From GCA-2732755 sp965228265 (GTDB lineage Bacteria > Planctomycetota > Phycisphaerae > Phycisphaerales > UBA1924), in the NCBI GenBank assembly GCA_965228265.1, contig OZ245804.1, positions 3,100,001 through 3,164,000 of the forward strand: a DNA stretch of 64,000 nt, written 5' to 3'. Both the position numbers and the translations under genes were made by a program. The notes under the pieces were generated by a model that was given only the letters and a program-made list of their open reading frames with translations, did not search any database and was not told the DNA's origin. Positions 29,343 through 36,523 of this stretch are shown here, piece by piece (the stretch's first letter is position 1; the number at the start of each line of letters is the position of its first letter).

Positions 29343-30023
29343 ATGACAAAGATGATTCTTGCTGCTGCGGGTATCGCCGTTGCTTCGTCGGCCTCGGCTG
29401 ACCTGACCAGCGCTCCGCACGCCAACCTGCTGAGCCCCGAGCATTACTCGATCACGGCGACCCCGATCGGTGCTCCGGACATCGCAGGTGTCTTCGGTAC
29501 GGCTTACTCGAACATGGACACCGGCCCCAACGGCTACCAGGCCTTCCCCGCTGCTGGCGGCGCGATCGGCTTTGATGACTACGACTCGATCGGCAGCCCC
29601 GGCTCGACGATCGATGTCTCGACGTTCCGCTTTGTTGGTGGTGTTGACACCGCTGGCGGCGTTGCCTTCTTCGAGTTCTACGACACCACCAGCGCTTTCG
29701 TTGACTCGTTCGGCGTGGCTCTGACCAACCCCGGTAACTTCATCTACACCATCACCATCAATGCCTACCCCGGCAGCGTGATCGTCCCCGAGGCCGGCCT
29801 CATCCAGATGGTTGTCGATGATGCTGGTGCTTTCGGCCCCGCAACGCTCGGCCAGTTCTTCCTCGGTGACGCAGGCGCCACCGTTGGCTCTTCCGACATC
29901 ACCGTCGGCGGAGCGACCGGCTTCGATCACAACTTCGAGATCAACGGCGATTACGTCCCCGCCCCCGCGACCGCGGCTCTGCTCGGTCTCGGCGGCCTGG
30001 CTGCGACCCGTCGTCGCCGCTAA
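29343..30023 (+). CDS. Exported protein with PAP-type sorting tail (PEP-CTERM-like), paralog 1
   Basis: 226 residues: signal peptide MTKMILAAAGIAVASSASA, a beta-rich secreted domain, and the C-terminal PAPATAALLGLGGLAATRRRR, a hydrophobic helix plus Arg cluster of the PEP-CTERM/exosortase type with PAP in place of PEP. It should be exported and processed at the membrane. It shares most of its sequence with the gene at 30509 (SITATPIGAPDIAGVFGTAY is identical in both), so they are a tandem duplication. The leader is about 165 nt and carries the conserved element at 29179. Function unknown. Confidence 0.85.
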   Translation: MTKMILAAAGIAVASSASADLTSAPHANLLSPEHYSITATPIGAPDIAGVFGTAYSNMDTGPNGYQAFPAAGGAIGFDDYDSIGSPGSTIDVSTFRFVGGVDTAGGVAFFEFYDTTSAFVDSFGVALTNPGNFIYTITINAYPGSVIVPEAGLIQMVVDDAGAFGPATLGQFFLGDAGATVGSSDITVGGATGFDHNFEINGDYVPAPATAALLGLGGLAATRRRR

Positions 30024-30060
30024 TCGCTTCTGACCTCTCAGAAACGTGTACTTTCGCTGC

Positions 30061-30086
30061 ACCCCCGTCATTCATTTGGCGGGGGT
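30061..30086 (+). terminator. Terminator after paralog 1
   Basis: 7-bp stem ACCCCCG/CGGGGGT (30061-30067 with 30080-30086), followed by a weak T-containing tail. The region 30087-30312 holds no gene I can support. Confidence 0.7.
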
Positions 30087-30312
30087 GTTCTTGTATGCGA
30101 GCAGAACTGGGCACCGGCTTTGGGATCCCAAGATCTCACTCTGCCGCACTTTTCCCCCTGTGGCCGAGGCAGATCTTCCCGCCCGATACGAATGCTTGCC
30201 GTACGGGATGCCCCGCCGGCCTCGGGGGGCTGGCTTCATCCCCACACCTCAGCCATCCTGGTTCAGTTGATCGGCTATATATAATTTTTCTTTGAATGCT
30301 CATTGAATTCTA

Positions 30313-30340
30313 TTGCGTCCGGTTTGGGGAGAGATATGAT
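30313..30340 (+). promoter_or_regulatory. Promoter of second duplicated exported-protein gene
   Basis: TTGCGT (30313-30318), 16-nt spacer, TATGAT (30335-30340); the conserved leader element begins 8 nt later, as in paralog 1. Confidence 0.65.
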
Positions 30341-30347
30341 CTTGCTA

Positions 30348-30392
30348 CCGGCCGTCATGGGTCCGGCGCGAGCAGGAAGACGAGAGACCTTC
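30348..30392 (+). promoter_or_regulatory. Conserved 45-nt 5' leader element, copy 2
   Basis: Near-identical to 29179-29223. Here the possible upstream ORF (30357-30479) is 40 codons long and begins MGPARAGRRETF; compared with copy 1 the changes are one silent and one Val/Ala over the first 12 codons. Confidence 0.6.
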
Positions 30393-30508
30393 CCAGATAC
30401 ATCACGGCTCATTTCGTCGGCGTGTGCCTACGCGCGCTGTATCCGAAAGCTCTCGGCACTCATTTTGGACCGGACATGAACGCCGGCCCCCTGATTGGGA
30501 ATTGAGAC

Positions 30509-31174
30509 ATGAACAAGACTCTGATTACCGTTGCCGGCCTCGCTCTGGCATCACCGGCCTTTGCCGATCTGGCGTCGGGCCCCCAGACAAACCTGCTGAA
30601 CCCCAGCCAGTACTCGATCACCGCCACACCCATCGGTGCTCCTGACATCGCCGGTGTTTTCGGCACGGCGTATTCGAATATGGCCGCCGCCGCTGGCTAC
30701 CAGGCGTTTCCTGCCGCGACCGGCGCGATTGGATTTGATGACTACGACTCGATCGGCGCACCCGCCACGAGCATCGACCTCTCGACGTTCCGCTTTGTTG
30801 GCGGCGTCCAGCAGGCCGCGGGCACCATGTTCTTCGACTTCTATGACACCAACAGCAACTTTGTTGATTCGTTCGGCGTGACCCTGACCAACCCGGGCAA
30901 CTTCATCTACACCATCACGATCAACACCTACCCAGGCGGCGTGGTCATTCCCGAAGCCGGTTTGCTCCAGGTCACTGTGGGTGCCGGCTTCACCGGCCAG
31001 TGGTTCCTCAACGCAGATGCCCCCACCATCGGCACCAGCAACTCGGCGATTGGTGGTGCCGCGGGCGGCCTGCAGCACAAGTTCGAACTCAACGGCGACT
31101 ATGTCGTTCCCGCACCGGCATCCGCGGCCCTGCTCGGCCTCGGCGGTCTGGCCGCGATCCGTCGCCGCCGCTGA
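30509..31174 (+). CDS. Exported protein with PAP-type sorting tail (PEP-CTERM-like), paralog 2
   Basis: 221 residues with a signal peptide (MNKTLITVAGLALASPAFA), the same beta-rich domain as paralog 1 and the tail PAPASAALLGLGGLAAIRRRR. Differences from paralog 1 are concentrated in the C-terminal third (FTGQWFLNADAP region). Placement 485 nt after paralog 1, with a duplicated promoter and leader, points to duplication of the whole transcription unit. A terminator follows at 31210. Confidence 0.85.
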   Translation: MNKTLITVAGLALASPAFADLASGPQTNLLNPSQYSITATPIGAPDIAGVFGTAYSNMAAAAGYQAFPAATGAIGFDDYDSIGAPATSIDLSTFRFVGGVQQAAGTMFFDFYDTNSNFVDSFGVTLTNPGNFIYTITINTYPGGVVIPEAGLLQVTVGAGFTGQWFLNADAPTIGTSNSAIGGAAGGLQHKFELNGDYVVPAPASAALLGLGGLAAIRRRR

Positions 31175-31209
31175 TACCAAGTCAGCAATCGAACATGTCT
31201 TTACTCACG

Positions 31210-31246
31210 CCCCGTCGAAGCAAGCGGCGGGGTCGTTCTTCTTTTT
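31210..31246 (+). terminator. Terminator after paralog 2
   Basis: 8-bp stem CCCCGTCG/CGGCGGGG with one G-U pair (31210-31217 with 31225-31232), followed by TTCTTCTTTTT. Confidence 0.85.
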
Positions 31247-31267
31247 GCACTCTGCCATAATAAAGAA

Positions 31268-31305
31268 CCCGCCCCGGTGGGCCTGCGAGAATCCACCGGG
31301 GCGGG
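31268..31305 (-). terminator. Terminator of the Fur/Zur operon
   Basis: 13-bp perfect stem CCCGCCCCGGTGG/CCACCGGGGCGGG; on the minus strand it is followed by TTCTTTATTAT. It lies just after the last gene of the operon (stop at 31333). Confidence 0.9.
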
Positions 31306-31332
31306 CATCACAATGAACGAATAGGTAACCGA

Positions 31333-31929
31333 TCAGCGACGGCGGCGGGCCGCGACGAAGCCGGCAAGACCCAGGAGCGAGGCCGAGGCGGGAGCCGGGA
31401 TCGCGAACCGGATCTCGAAGACGTCCGAGTCGGCGTAGCCCGGCGAGCCCATGTCCACGACCTGGAACTGCACGCTCCACTCCTGCTTGGCGGGGTCGAA
31501 GGAGGGCAGGTCAGTGTTGAGGAACCAGAACGGGTGCGTGTCGAACTCGTCGCCGGCACCGAAGGCGAAGGTGTCGCCATTGGCGAGCCCGGGCACGTCG
31601 AAGAAGGGGTTGTAGACCTGCATCTCGAGGTCGCTCGTGCCGACGAGCTTGAAGTGGATGTCGGCCCCGGCGCCGAGCTTGAAGAAGCCCTCGTCCGGCT
31701 CGTCCTCGTCGAGAGCCGTGAAGCCCGGCGCGTCGGAGATGTAGCCGTTGAGGCCCGAGCCCGAGAAGAGTTCCTCGAACTCGAACGTCTCGTCCAGATC
31801 CATCTCGATATCGAGCTTGCCCGTCGCGTCGACGCCGACGACGCCGTCTTCGCCGTGGTGGTGAGGCTGTGCGATGGCGATCGTCGTCATCGAACCCAGG
31901 ATCGCTGTCATCAAAGCTAGCTTTCTCAT
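31333..31929 (-). CDS. Exported PEP-CTERM-like protein, last gene of Fur/Zur operon
   Basis: 198 residues: signal peptide ending TTIAIAQ, a mature start with HHHGED (possible metal site), an acidic beta-rich domain and the sorting tail PAPASASLLGLAGFVAARRRR. It is the last of five minus-strand genes headed by the Fur-family regulator and ended by the hairpin at 31268. From memory, a PEP-CTERM family named after cyanobacterial all3515 is Zur-repressed and has similar N-terminal histidines; I cannot verify homology. Likely a cell-surface protein made under metal limitation. Confidence 0.72.
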   Translation of the reverse strand: MRKLALMTAILGSMTTIAIAQPHHHGEDGVVGVDATGKLDIEMDLDETFEFEELFSGSGLNGYISDAPGFTALDEDEPDEGFFKLGAGADIHFKLVGTSDLEMQVYNPFFDVPGLANGDTFAFGAGDEFDTHPFWFLNTDLPSFDPAKQEWSVQFQVVDMGSPGYADSDVFEIRFAIPAPASASLLGLAGFVAARRRR

Positions 31930-31974
31930 CTCTCTATCTCTCCTCTGCGGGGTGTGAACGAATGCCGCTGAAGC

Positions 31975-32781
31975 TCAGCAGCCTGCATTGAAGTTGGAAA
32001 CCCATGCACTGAAGTCGGCGGGCGAGCACGCGCCGTCGCCGTTCTGATCGCACGCGGGGCTCATGGCGTTGAACGCCGCGACCCACGCGCTGAAGTCCGC
32101 GGGTGTGACCGAGCCGTCGCCGTTGACGTCCGCGAGACAGACCGTGCCCGGGCAGCCGAAGGCGGCCTCGGCAAACGCGTAAGCCTCGTCGAACTCAGTC
32201 ATCGATGCCTCCTCGGAAATGACGAGCCAGAAGGGCTCACTCGGGGCGTAGCTAGCCGTGTTCGCCTGAAGCTCGAGCTGCAGGAGGTACACGCCGTCGC
32301 TTGCGGCACCCGTCGCGGGCAAGCCGTCGAGCTCGAGGCGGAACGCGTAGTGCGTGTGCCACTCGCCGTTGGATGTGCCGACGTAGACCCCTTCCAGCGG
32401 CATGGCGGGGTCGGTATCGGGCGTTGAAATCCCCGGCGCGGGTCCGAAGGAGATGCGCACCTTCTCGGGCGGGATCGTGTCGAAGTCGGTGCCGTCCCAC
32501 TTGCGCAGAGCCGCACCGATGAAATACGCGAGCTCGGTCCCGCTGGCGAACGTGCCGGTATCGCTGTCGAAACCGGGATCTGTTGTGCGTGCCTGCGATT
32601 CGAGCGCGACCCCGAACACACACTGTTGTTCGGTGATCGTGCCCATGCCGTCGGTCGCAGTGCCGATGGTCAATACGCCGTCATTCACGCCCACGGCGAT
32701 GTCGCCCTCGTGGATCTGCGCCCCGGCGTGCGCGGCGCCAACCGTCGCGAGCAACGCAATGCTGCAATAACGAGCACTCAT
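31975..32781 (-). CDS. Secreted protein resembling Zur-regulated all3515-type proteins, with dockerin-like EF-hand tail
   Basis: 268 residues from the ATG at 32781, which follows GAAGGAGAGG (ribosome site). A signal peptide (MSARYCSIALLATVGAAHA) is followed by a domain containing DPGFDSDTGTFASG and ALRKWDGTDFD, WHTHYAFRL and SEPFWLVIS. From memory this pattern resembles the cyanobacterial all3515 family reported as Zur-repressed. The last 60 residues hold two DxNGDGxxxPADFSAW repeats with cysteines, dockerin-type calcium EF-hands used as attachment or sorting tails in this group. A further ATG at 32799 overlaps the pseudopilin stop. Confidence 0.75.
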   Translation of the reverse strand: MSARYCSIALLATVGAAHAGAQIHEGDIAVGVNDGVLTIGTATDGMGTITEQQCVFGVALESQARTTDPGFDSDTGTFASGTELAYFIGAALRKWDGTDFDTIPPEKVRISFGPAPGISTPDTDPAMPLEGVYVGTSNGEWHTHYAFRLELDGLPATGAASDGVYLLQLELQANTASYAPSEPFWLVISEEASMTEFDEAYAFAEAAFGCPGTVCLADVNGDGSVTPADFSAWVAAFNAMSPACDQNGDGACSPADFSAWVSNFNAGC

Positions 32782-32795
32782 GTCTTTCCTCTCCT

Positions 32796-33656
32796 TCATT
32801 TGGCAACCCTCGGGAAGAATCTGTTCGTGTAGTAATCCGAGTACACGCGTTCGAAGTCGTTGGTCTCTGCGTGCCCGTCGAGGTAGCCGTAGTTGGACTT
32901 GGCTTCGGGCTTGTCGTTCTGGCCGCCGTGGGCCGCGATCTCGATCTGTTCGCGGGCGGTCATCCAGGGCAGGTCGCCCTCGCCGCCCCAGCTGAACGGG
33001 TGGAAGTGGTCGGCGGTCGCGTACTGCGGGCGCGAGTCGCCTGTGATCTCGGTGTCGTCGAAGACCATGAGCGTCCACTGCACGGTCGAAGTGGGTCTTG
33101 CGATCTGCGCGAGCTTGCGAGTCGCCTCGATGCGCCCGTACTTCGGGTCGGTGAACGGGCTGAACTTGCTCGTCAGGAAGTCACTGAGCCCGTAGCTCGT
33201 CCACCGTGTCGGCGGCAGCGTCGAGGTGTACGCGTCGATCGCTGCGTCGGCATCACCCGGGTTATCCTGCTTGATCACGTCGATCCGGTGCAGGAACGCG
33301 GCCAGCGTCGGGCCCTCGCTCAGACCGCCCTGCTCCACCGGCCACCACGGGCTGCGGTCGGCGGGCGAGCGGATGGCGTCGGGCGAATCGAAGTACACGG
33401 ACAGGGTCTGGATCCACGAGGACGCCGGCTCGCCGATCGAGCCGTGGTCGATGCCCGCGTCGATCAGCCACTCGTCATTTGCGTCGGCGTACATCGCCTG
33501 AGCGATCGTGAGCTGGCGGACGTTGCTCATGCACACCACTGTCCGGGCCGCACGCCTGGCATTGCCGAGCGCGGGCAGCAGGATCCCGATGAGCAGCGCG
33601 ATGATCGCGATCACCACGAGCAGCTCTATAAGCGTGAAAGCGCAGCGTCTGTGCAT
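32796..33656 (-). CDS. Pseudopilin-like protein in the Fur/Zur operon (DUF1559 type)
   Basis: 286 residues: short basic leader, then AFTLIELLVVIAIIALLIGI, the prepilin cleavage/methylation signature, and RTVVCMSNVRQL, usual for planctomycete DUF1559 proteins. The C-terminal motif is YLDGHAE; the expected histidine at the H-X9-DG position is not where it is in the copy at 9165. It lies between the His-rich protein and the dockerin-tailed protein, overlapping the latter's possible start. A second pseudopilin-like role, such as surface display of the operon's proteins, is speculation. Confidence 0.82.
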   Translation of the reverse strand: MHRRCAFTLIELLVVIAIIALLIGILLPALGNARRAARTVVCMSNVRQLTIAQAMYADANDEWLIDAGIDHGSIGEPASSWIQTLSVYFDSPDAIRSPADRSPWWPVEQGGLSEGPTLAAFLHRIDVIKQDNPGDADAAIDAYTSTLPPTRWTSYGLSDFLTSKFSPFTDPKYGRIEATRKLAQIARPTSTVQWTLMVFDDTEITGDSRPQYATADHFHPFSWGGEGDLPWMTAREQIEIAAHGGQNDKPEAKSNYGYLDGHAETNDFERVYSDYYTNRFFPRVAK

Positions 33657-33744
33657 GGCACGACTCTCCCGTCACGGCGCAAGTCGATGCGCACGTGAGA
33701 ACGTCTATGAATCCGGTTGGATATGGGGAAACGGGTGTCAGAAA

Positions 33745-34143
33745 TCAGCCGGCGCAGATCAGCGTCGGCGGGCCGCGCGCCAGACGCGCGGGCACGGGGA
33801 GTGAATCGATCAGCGCCGAGGGCACCGACTCGATCATCGAACCGTATTCGAGCGTCCCGATGGCGCAATCGGCAAGCTCGATCCCCCACTGCCCGCCGGT
33901 GGCGAGCATGAGGCAGAGCTCACAGTCGTGGTCGTCGTGGTGGTCACGATCACCGGGCGACTCGGTGTCGCCGTGGTCGTGATGCGCGTGTCCATCGTGG
34001 TGGCACGCGTGCGTCGTTTCTGCGGGCACGCCGTAGCCGTGGGCCGTGATGCGGTGCATCGCCCCGGGCAGACCGGTCGAGATGAGCGTGACCGCCAGTG
34101 CGACGAGGATCGCGACCCGGGTGGACACGGTGCCACTGGTCAT
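33745..34143 (-). CDS. Histidine-rich membrane/exported protein in Fur/Zur operon
   Basis: 132 residues. The ATG overlaps the regulator's stop (ATGA). An N-terminal hydrophobic segment (VAILVALAVTLISTGLPG) is followed by a His/Asp-rich stretch (HACHHDGHAHHDHGD and DHHDDHDCELCLML). The CELC pair and the layout resemble DUF2946-type proteins linked to metal handling. It is probably inserted in the membrane with the metal-binding stretch in the periplasm. Co-translation with the regulator suggests a role in metal (zinc) scavenging or storage. No transporter for the metal is encoded next to it. Confidence 0.75.
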   Translation of the reverse strand: MTSGTVSTRVAILVALAVTLISTGLPGAMHRITAHGYGVPAETTHACHHDGHAHHDHGDTESPGDRDHHDDHDCELCLMLATGGQWGIELADCAIGTLEYGSMIESVPSALIDSLPVPARLARGPPTLICAG

Positions 34144-34514
34144 ACAACCACCCCGCTGCAATCCGGGCATGTGCCACGCAGGATGATCTCGTGCGACTCG
34201 ACCGCGAAGCCCTCGGGGGCCAGGCTCGAGACGCCACTGGCGCAGCCGGGCACGTCGTAGACCCGCTTGCAGGCGTCGCATTCGAAATGGTGATGGTGCG
34301 GGAGGTCGGCCGGCTCGTACCTGGCCGGGGCGCCGGGCAGCTCCACCCGGATGATCTCCCCCTCCTCGGCCGCTTTGTTCACGATCCGATACACCGTGGC
34401 GATCCCGATGCCAGACTCCCTGAGCCCGTCGCGGATCTCGTCAGCGCTCACCGGCCGCCCGAGGCTCCGGATGAGGCCGATCACCGCTTCGCGATGTGAG
34501 GGGCTGGCACCCAT
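34140..34514 (-). CDS. zur: Fur-family metal regulator, probably Zur
   Basis: 124 residues from the ATG at 34514; a longer frame to 34550 would run through the promoter palindrome. It has the winged helix (SADEIRDGLRESGIGIATVYRIVNKAAEEGEI), the HHHHFECDAC metal-binding hinge and two CxxC pairs (CDAC and CPDC) that bind the structural zinc. Iron (Fur), zinc (Zur) and other types cannot be told apart with certainty. Zur is preferred because the operon encodes His-rich and all3515-like exported proteins and no siderophore or iron genes. The 26-bp palindrome immediately upstream suggests autorepression. Confidence 0.82.
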   Translation of the reverse strand: MGASPSHREAVIGLIRSLGRPVSADEIRDGLRESGIGIATVYRIVNKAAEEGEIIRVELPGAPARYEPADLPHHHHFECDACKRVYDVPGCASGVSSLAPEGFAVESHEIILRGTCPDCSGVVV

Positions 34515-34516
34515 GC

Positions 34517-34542
34517 GAGAATGATAATCGATTCTCATTCTC
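34517..34542. promoter_or_regulatory. Fur/Zur box overlapping the operon promoter
   Basis: 26-bp palindrome with a single mismatch (arms GAGAATGA and TCATTCTC, centre AATCGATT-like) containing GATAATCGATT, close to known Fur/Zur boxes. On the minus strand it contains TATCAT, 6 nt before the ATG at 34514, with TTGATT 18 nt further upstream as -35. Repressor binding would block this promoter completely. Confidence 0.85.
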
Positions 34543-34577
34543 AGAATCAAGCCTTCGCCACGGATTCACGCAAGAAA

Positions 34578-34602
34578 GGCGACGAGGACCGTCCTCGTCG
34601 CC
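34578..34602 (-). terminator. Terminator of the first chemoreceptor gene
   Basis: 11-bp perfect stem GGCGACGAGGA/TCCTCGTCGCC with a 3-nt loop; on the minus strand it is followed by TTTCTT. It separates the chemoreceptor (stop at 34644) from the Fur-family promoter. Confidence 0.85.
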
Positions 34603-34643
34603 CCCGAGTGGGCGGACTGGCTCCCAGCTGGGCCCGGAGGGGC

Positions 34644-36005
34644 TCAGAAGTCCGCCATGTTGGAATCCTGATTCAGGGGGATGACATGCTCGACGTCGCC
34701 TCGCCGATCCGTACCTGCGGCTGAGATTGCCCGGGCCCTTGGGGCACCAGGCTGGGCGGGTGACGATTCACCACCCCCATTCCCGTTGGTGGCGATCACC
34801 TCTCGGAGGGTGACGACCTGAGAGGCGGTTTCCTCGGCGGCGGAGGCGAGCTCCTCGGCGTTGCCCGCGTTCTGCTGGGTCACCTTGTCGAGTTCGGCGA
34901 CGCCGGTGTTGATCTCGGCGATGCCTGAGGACTGTTCCCTCGCGGCACTGGAGATCTCGCCGAGCAGTGCGTTGACCTTCTTTGTTCCGACGGTGATCTC
35001 TTCGAAAACTTCGCTGACCCGGCCGGCGATCGCGACGCCGTTGTCGGCGCGCAGGCCCGACTCCTCGATCATCGCCGAGGTGTTTTTGGCGGCCTCGGCC
35101 GAGCGCTGGGCGAGGTTGCGCACCTCGTCGGCCACGACCGCGAAGCCCTTGCCCGCCTCGCCCGCGCGGGCGGCCTCGACGGCTGCGTTGAGCGCCAGCA
35201 GGTTCGTCTGGAACGCGATCTCGTCGATCACCTTGATGATCTTGCTGATCTCAGAGCTCGACGCCTTGATCTCGTCCATCGCCTGTGTCATCATGCGCAT
35301 CTCGGACTGACCCTTCGTCGCCGATCGCTCGGCTTCCTCGGAGAGCGTCGTCGCCTGCACCGCGTTCTCCGCGTTCTGTGTGGTCATCGCGGCCATCTCT
35401 TCCAGCGAGGCGCTGATCTCTTCCAGACTCGCGGCCTGCTGCGAGGCTCCCTCGGCGAGCGATTGGCTCGACATCGCGATCTGCTGCGATCCAAGGTCGA
35501 TCTGGTCTGCGCCGCTTGCGACATCCTCGAGCAGCTTCTTGAGAGCCGCCTGCTGCTCGGCTTCACGTTTGCGTGAACGCTCCTGCTCGAACTGCAACTC
35601 TTTCTGTGCGGTAATGTCCGTGGCGTACTTGACGACCTTGCACACGAGTCCGTTGTCGTCGAAAACGGGGTTGTACGAGGCCTGGATCCAGATCGCGCTG
35701 CCGTCCTTGCGGATGCGCTTGTACTCGCTCGCGTCGAACTGGCCTTTGCCGAGTCTTTCCCAGAACCGCCTGTAGTCGGCGCTGGCGACGTACTCCTGCT
35801 CGCAGAACATGCGGTGGTGATGGCCTCTGATCTCGTCGATCGTGTATCCGACCGCGTTCAGGAAGTTCTCGTTGGCCGTGAGGATGGTGCCGTCGGGTGT
35901 GAATTCGATGACAGCCTGCGATCTGTTGATTGCATCGACATAGCCTCGCAGCTCGCTTTCGGTGTACCGGCGCTCGGCTGAAACGGCTGAATCCTGATCT
36001 GACAT
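34644..36005 (-). CDS. Cytoplasmic PAS-domain methyl-accepting chemotaxis protein (BdlA-like)
   Basis: 453 residues from the ATG at 36005 (MSDQDSAVSAE), chosen because the neighbouring receptor starts the same way; a frame extension to 36185 is not conserved. One PAS domain (AINRSQAVIEFTPDGTILTA ... HHRMFCEQ ... WIQASYNPVF) is followed directly by an MCP signalling domain with the hairpin tip around VIDEIAFQTNLLALNAAVEA. There is no membrane helix, so it senses inside the cell, as BdlA does. It ends in NMADF, similar to the other receptor's ending. No che genes are nearby. Confidence 0.9.
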   Translation of the reverse strand: MSDQDSAVSAERRYTESELRGYVDAINRSQAVIEFTPDGTILTANENFLNAVGYTIDEIRGHHHRMFCEQEYVASADYRRFWERLGKGQFDASEYKRIRKDGSAIWIQASYNPVFDDNGLVCKVVKYATDITAQKELQFEQERSRKREAEQQAALKKLLEDVASGADQIDLGSQQIAMSSQSLAEGASQQAASLEEISASLEEMAAMTTQNAENAVQATTLSEEAERSATKGQSEMRMMTQAMDEIKASSSEISKIIKVIDEIAFQTNLLALNAAVEAARAGEAGKGFAVVADEVRNLAQRSAEAAKNTSAMIEESGLRADNGVAIAGRVSEVFEEITVGTKKVNALLGEISSAAREQSSGIAEINTGVAELDKVTQQNAGNAEELASAAEETASQVVTLREVIATNGNGGGESSPAQPGAPRARAISAAGTDRRGDVEHVIPLNQDSNMADF

Positions 36006-36523
36006 CGCTCTTGCTCCCGCGTTCGGTGTGCCGGCGAACCGGTCCGCACATCCATGTTCTAGCTGACGTGCCAGTTCGCCGGCATGTCGTCCACGGTCCC
36101 AGCGTTCGTCTTGAACAGACGTTTGCTTGACACGGCTTTGCGAGGTCCAGATCCGCAGTTCTTTTTTCTGATTTGATTTATCCACGGAATTGAGCAGCGT
36201 TCAAGCGCCCGGGCCCGCGGCGGGGATTTCCTGGCCATTGGTGACTCAGAGCGGTGTGCGCGTCGCACAAAGCCGGGCGCGGAGAGGTTGTGGGACGTTC
36301 GAAGAATTTTCTGCGCCACTTCTGTACCAAGGGGCCACCGGATCGGGGAGCCATCTTCCGGTGATCTTGACCAGTTTGTGGCTCACACCCCCCCGGGTGC
36401 CTTAAGCCACCCCGAATTCGTGTCGAATCTCCACACTGTTCTGGAATGACCGCACCAATCGTGCGGCGAGGCGTTTATTCGGCACAACCCGTTCCGGGTG
36501 CCTGCTTACCACGGAGAGATCGC
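36006..36523. other. 518-nt intergenic region between divergent chemoreceptor genes
   Basis: No supported gene. Contains an A/T-rich stretch at about 36158-36182 and a CCCCCCGGG run near 36390. I find no clear sigma-28 or sigma-54 promoter and no repeat of the families seen elsewhere. Promoters for both receptors must lie here but I cannot place them. Confidence 0.6.
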
